Positions 6,538 through 8,721 of a stretch of 8,721 nucleotides of DNA are shown here, piece by piece. This DNA is from an uncultured Spirochaetaceae bacterium (GTDB lineage Bacteria > Spirochaetota > Spirochaetia > Treponematales > Treponemataceae). Both the position numbers and the translations under genes were made by a program. Positions within the stretch are counted from its first letter, which is position 1. Every line of letters starts with the position of its first letter. The notes below the pieces were generated by a model. It worked only from the letters and a program-made list of their open reading frames with translations. It was not told the DNA's origin and did no database searches. The stretch covers positions 1-8,721 of the forward strand of contig CACXDK010000046.1 of NCBI GenBank assembly GCA_902766345.1, given 5' to 3'.

Positions 6538-8721
6538 ATGAAAGATCTGGACACCAAAATCTGTCAGTACATGTCAGAAATAAACGGATTGAATTTCAAG
6601 GTGTTCAAAATACTCATAATTTTCTCCCTTATAGTCAATTCTATACTGAGTGTGATGACATTCATTCCTAATGCAATCCTAGCAGAATTAAAATTCAGGG
6701 TTTTATTCATCAGTGCCCTTTCACTCCTAATATCTTCATGCATAGTCATATACTACATGAAGGACTTCATACTAAAGCACTCCATCGCATTTCTATACAC
6801 AAGAATACTCATAAGCCAGATTTTTTTCCTTATACTCGAAAAAATCATAGCTACAAGCAGAGGCCACGAAGTTCCATTCACGCTAGTTGCAGGATTTTTA
6901 CTCATACAGCCAATCATAACCTTTGACAAAAATGTACGCATAATTCTGTGGACTACCGCAGCTTGCACAATATGTACAGCAATATCTTTTTTTACAAAGC
7001 CCTTTGCCGTTGCACTGAATGATCTGATTAACTGCTCACTGTTTACAATGATTGGCACAATAATCGGAATCATAATGCGGACATACATAATCAACTACAC
7101 CGACATGACCTTAAAAGAAAACAAGGCAAAGTCGGAATTTCTGGCACTCGTAAGCCATGAACTGCGTACTCCGCTGAATGTAATTACAGGCTTCAATGAG
7201 ATGATTTTGAGAGAGCTGACTCAGAACACCCGTGTTCCAAATGCAGACGAAATGCTTGAATACTCAAAAGAAATAAAGGTTTCGTGCAGGACACTCACAT
7301 CAATAATAAGCGACATACTTGATTTTTCAAAAATAACTTCTGGAGATTTTAACCTTCTTCATTCAGAATACAGGCTCGATTCAATTCTTAACGACATTCT
7401 GAACATGATAAAACCTTCAGCACATGAAAAGGGCTTAAGCTTTGACATAAAAATAAAAGAAAACACCCCAAACCTACTCATAGGTGACAACATGCGCATA
7501 AAGCAGTGTTTGATAAACCTGCTTTTAAATGCCGTAAAATATACGGACAAAGGCGAAGTCATCCTTGACATAGACTGGGAAATGTCAGAGTCCGACAGCA
7601 AGACCGTATTCTTTACCTTTACAGTTACAGACACAGGAACAGGCATAAAAGAAGAAGATATAAAAAGGATTACATCACCTTTTGAACGTCTTAATGAAAT
7701 GAGAAAACGAGGCATTAACGGAACAGGTCTTGGACTTTCAATAGTAGAAGGCATCCTGCAAAAAATGGACAGCGACCTCATTATAAAAAGCGAGTACGGA
7801 ATAGGTTCAAGTTTTTCATTCACAATACGACAGCACATATCCAGAAATATTCCTATCGGAAACTTTAATATAAAAACAAAGTTGACTGATCAGGGAGAAC
7901 CTTCCTCCTATAGAAGTTTTATTGCTCCAGCTGCAAGAATTCTTGTTGTAGACGACCTGCAGATGAACCTGACATTAATATGTTCCCTCTTAAAATGCAC
8001 CCAAATGCAGATTGACACCGCAACAAGCGGAAAAAAAGCATTGGAACTAATTAATTCAAACCACTACAATGTTGTATTCATAGATCATCTTATGCCTGTC
8101 ATGGATGGTGTTGAAACCCTGCATGCAATAAAAATCATGAATATTTCAAGCTATGCAGATACAAAATACATAGCCCTGACAGCAAACGCTGCAAAGGATT
8201 CAAGACAGTTATATCTAAATGAAGGTTTTGATGACTATCTGCCAAAGCCTGTAGACTGTGAAGAACTTGAAAAAATGCTCATAAAGAACCTGCCAGCGAA
8301 GCTTGTAAAGCATACAAACGCAATAAAAGAAACTGAGGAAAAAAGCAGCAGCAGAGAGTTCCTTGTAAACTACAGAAGCTTAAAAGGCGTTGACTATGCC
8401 ACAGCCATAAAATACTGTAAAACTGACGAATTACTTCAAACCAATGTAAGAACTTTCTGTGAAGATGCAGACCAAAACATAAAGTCCATAAGAAACGACC
8501 TTGCAAAAGGTGAGATGAAAAACTATACAATAACAGTCCATGCCCTTAAAACAGCACTCAGGCTTATTGGACTTACAGAGCTTTCAGAACAAGCCGCATA
8601 CCTTGAACAATGTGGATCCAAAAATGACACAGAAGCTGTAAACAAGCATACCGAAGACTTTTTGCTACAGCTTAGCCAGTGGGCAGAACGCCTTAAACAG
8701 ACACATGACGAGCTTCCTGCC
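6538..8721 (+). CDS. Membrane-bound hybrid histidine kinase: TM sensor-HisKA-HATPase-REC-HPt (3' end outside window)
   Basis: An uninterrupted frame of 728 codons runs off the window end. Numbering from the ATG at 6538, residues about 21-185 hold five or six hydrophobic segments (for example 21-45, 52-74, 83-103, 134-153, 163-185) with little periplasmic sequence and no PAS or HAMP domain that I recognise. HisKA carries SHELRTPLN with phospho-accepting His207. HATPase_c follows with N box (Asn327/Asn331), G1 DTGTG (365-369), an F-box-like FERL and G2 GTGLG (395-399). The receiver spans about 467-582 with Asp472/Asp473, phosphorylatable Asp516, Thr548 and Lys570. An HPt-like domain contains 'VHALKTALRLIG' with His668. 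This predicts a His-Asp-His phosphorelay in one chain, passing phosphate to an unseen response regulator. The start is uncertain: in-frame ATGs also lie at 6484, 6517 and 6520, and none has a Shine-Dalgarno. The stimulus is unknown. Confidence 0.93.
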   Translation, partial: MKDLDTKICQYMSEINGLNFKVFKILIIFSLIVNSILSVMTFIPNAILAELKFRVLFISALSLLISSCIVIYYMKDFILKHSIAFLYTRILISQIFFLILEKIIATSRGHEVPFTLVAGFLLIQPIITFDKNVRIILWTTAACTICTAISFFTKPFAVALNDLINCSLFTMIGTIIGIIMRTYIINYTDMTLKENKAKSEFLALVSHELRTPLNVITGFNEMILRELTQNTRVPNADEMLEYSKEIKVSCRTLTSIISDILDFSKITSGDFNLLHSEYRLDSILNDILNMIKPSAHEKGLSFDIKIKENTPNLLIGDNMRIKQCLINLLLNAVKYTDKGEVILDIDWEMSESDSKTVFFTFTVTDTGTGIKEEDIKRITSPFERLNEMRKRGINGTGLGLSIVEGILQKMDSDLIIKSEYGIGSSFSFTIRQHISRNIPIGNFNIKTKLTDQGEPSSYRSFIAPAARILVVDDLQMNLTLICSLLKCTQMQIDTATSGKKALELINSNHYNVVFIDHLMPVMDGVETLHAIKIMNISSYADTKYIALTANAAKDSRQLYLNEGFDDYLPKPVDCEELEKMLIKNLPAKLVKHTNAIKETEEKSSSREFLVNYRSLKGVDYATAIKYCKTDELLQTNVRTFCEDADQNIKSIRNDLAKGEMKNYTITVHALKTALRLIGLTELSEQAAYLEQCGSKNDTEAVNKHTEDFLLQLSQWAERLKQTHDELPA

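Noticed and set aside
6753..7094. 113-codon open frame on the minus strand opposite the kinase membrane region
   Set aside because: It mirrors the Ile/Thr-rich membrane codons of the real gene and has no ribosome site or recognisable motif.
7359..7838. 159-codon open frame on the minus strand inside the kinase gene
   Set aside because: It lies opposite the HisKA/HATPase coding sequence, whose motifs are intact; the antisense product is Ser/Phe/Met-rich without family features.

Overview
The window looks like a chromosomal segment from an AT-rich spirochaete, most likely a host-associated Treponema. The evidence is the type-2 (eukaryote-like) isoleucyl-tRNA synthetase, two lipoproteins with short spirochaete-style lipoboxes (LNS|C and LFG|C), a degenerate GGDEF-like protein of a style I associate with treponemes, and a hybrid histidine kinase rich in ATA and ACA codons. 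The genus is inferred from family features, not from a database search. I see no mobile element, phage gene, CRISPR array, tRNA or rRNA.

Layout. Positions 1-489 (+) hold the 3' end of a gene cut by the window edge; its product ends in a GGDEF-like fold without the catalytic signature. It converges on, and overlaps by 62 nt, the last gene of a four-gene minus-strand operon. In transcription order (right to left) the operon is ileS (6357-3139), a 345-residue lipoprotein of unknown function (3123-2086), a 348-residue uracil phosphoribosyltransferase with a long N-terminal extension (2082-1036), and a small TPR lipoprotein (1033-428). The gaps are 15, 3 and 2 nt, so the genes are almost certainly co-transcribed, and the last two are probably translationally coupled. 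A hairpin plus T-rich tail at 544-580 could terminate the plus-strand gene from inside the TPR gene.

Positions 6358-6537 (180 bp) are the only real intergenic region. It separates ileS from a divergent plus-strand gene and carries candidate promoters for both, plus an 8-bp direct repeat. From about 6538 to the window end an open frame of 728 codons encodes a membrane-bound hybrid histidine kinase: several transmembrane helices, HisKA, HATPase_c, receiver and HPt domains. Its stop codon lies beyond the window.

The operon mixes translation (Ile-tRNA charging), pyrimidine salvage and two envelope lipoproteins, so shared growth-linked expression is a likelier link than a common pathway. Nothing here is clearly a new defence or biosynthetic system. 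The least understood parts are the ileS-linked lipoprotein, the extended uracil phosphoribosyltransferase and the kinase's membrane sensor region.
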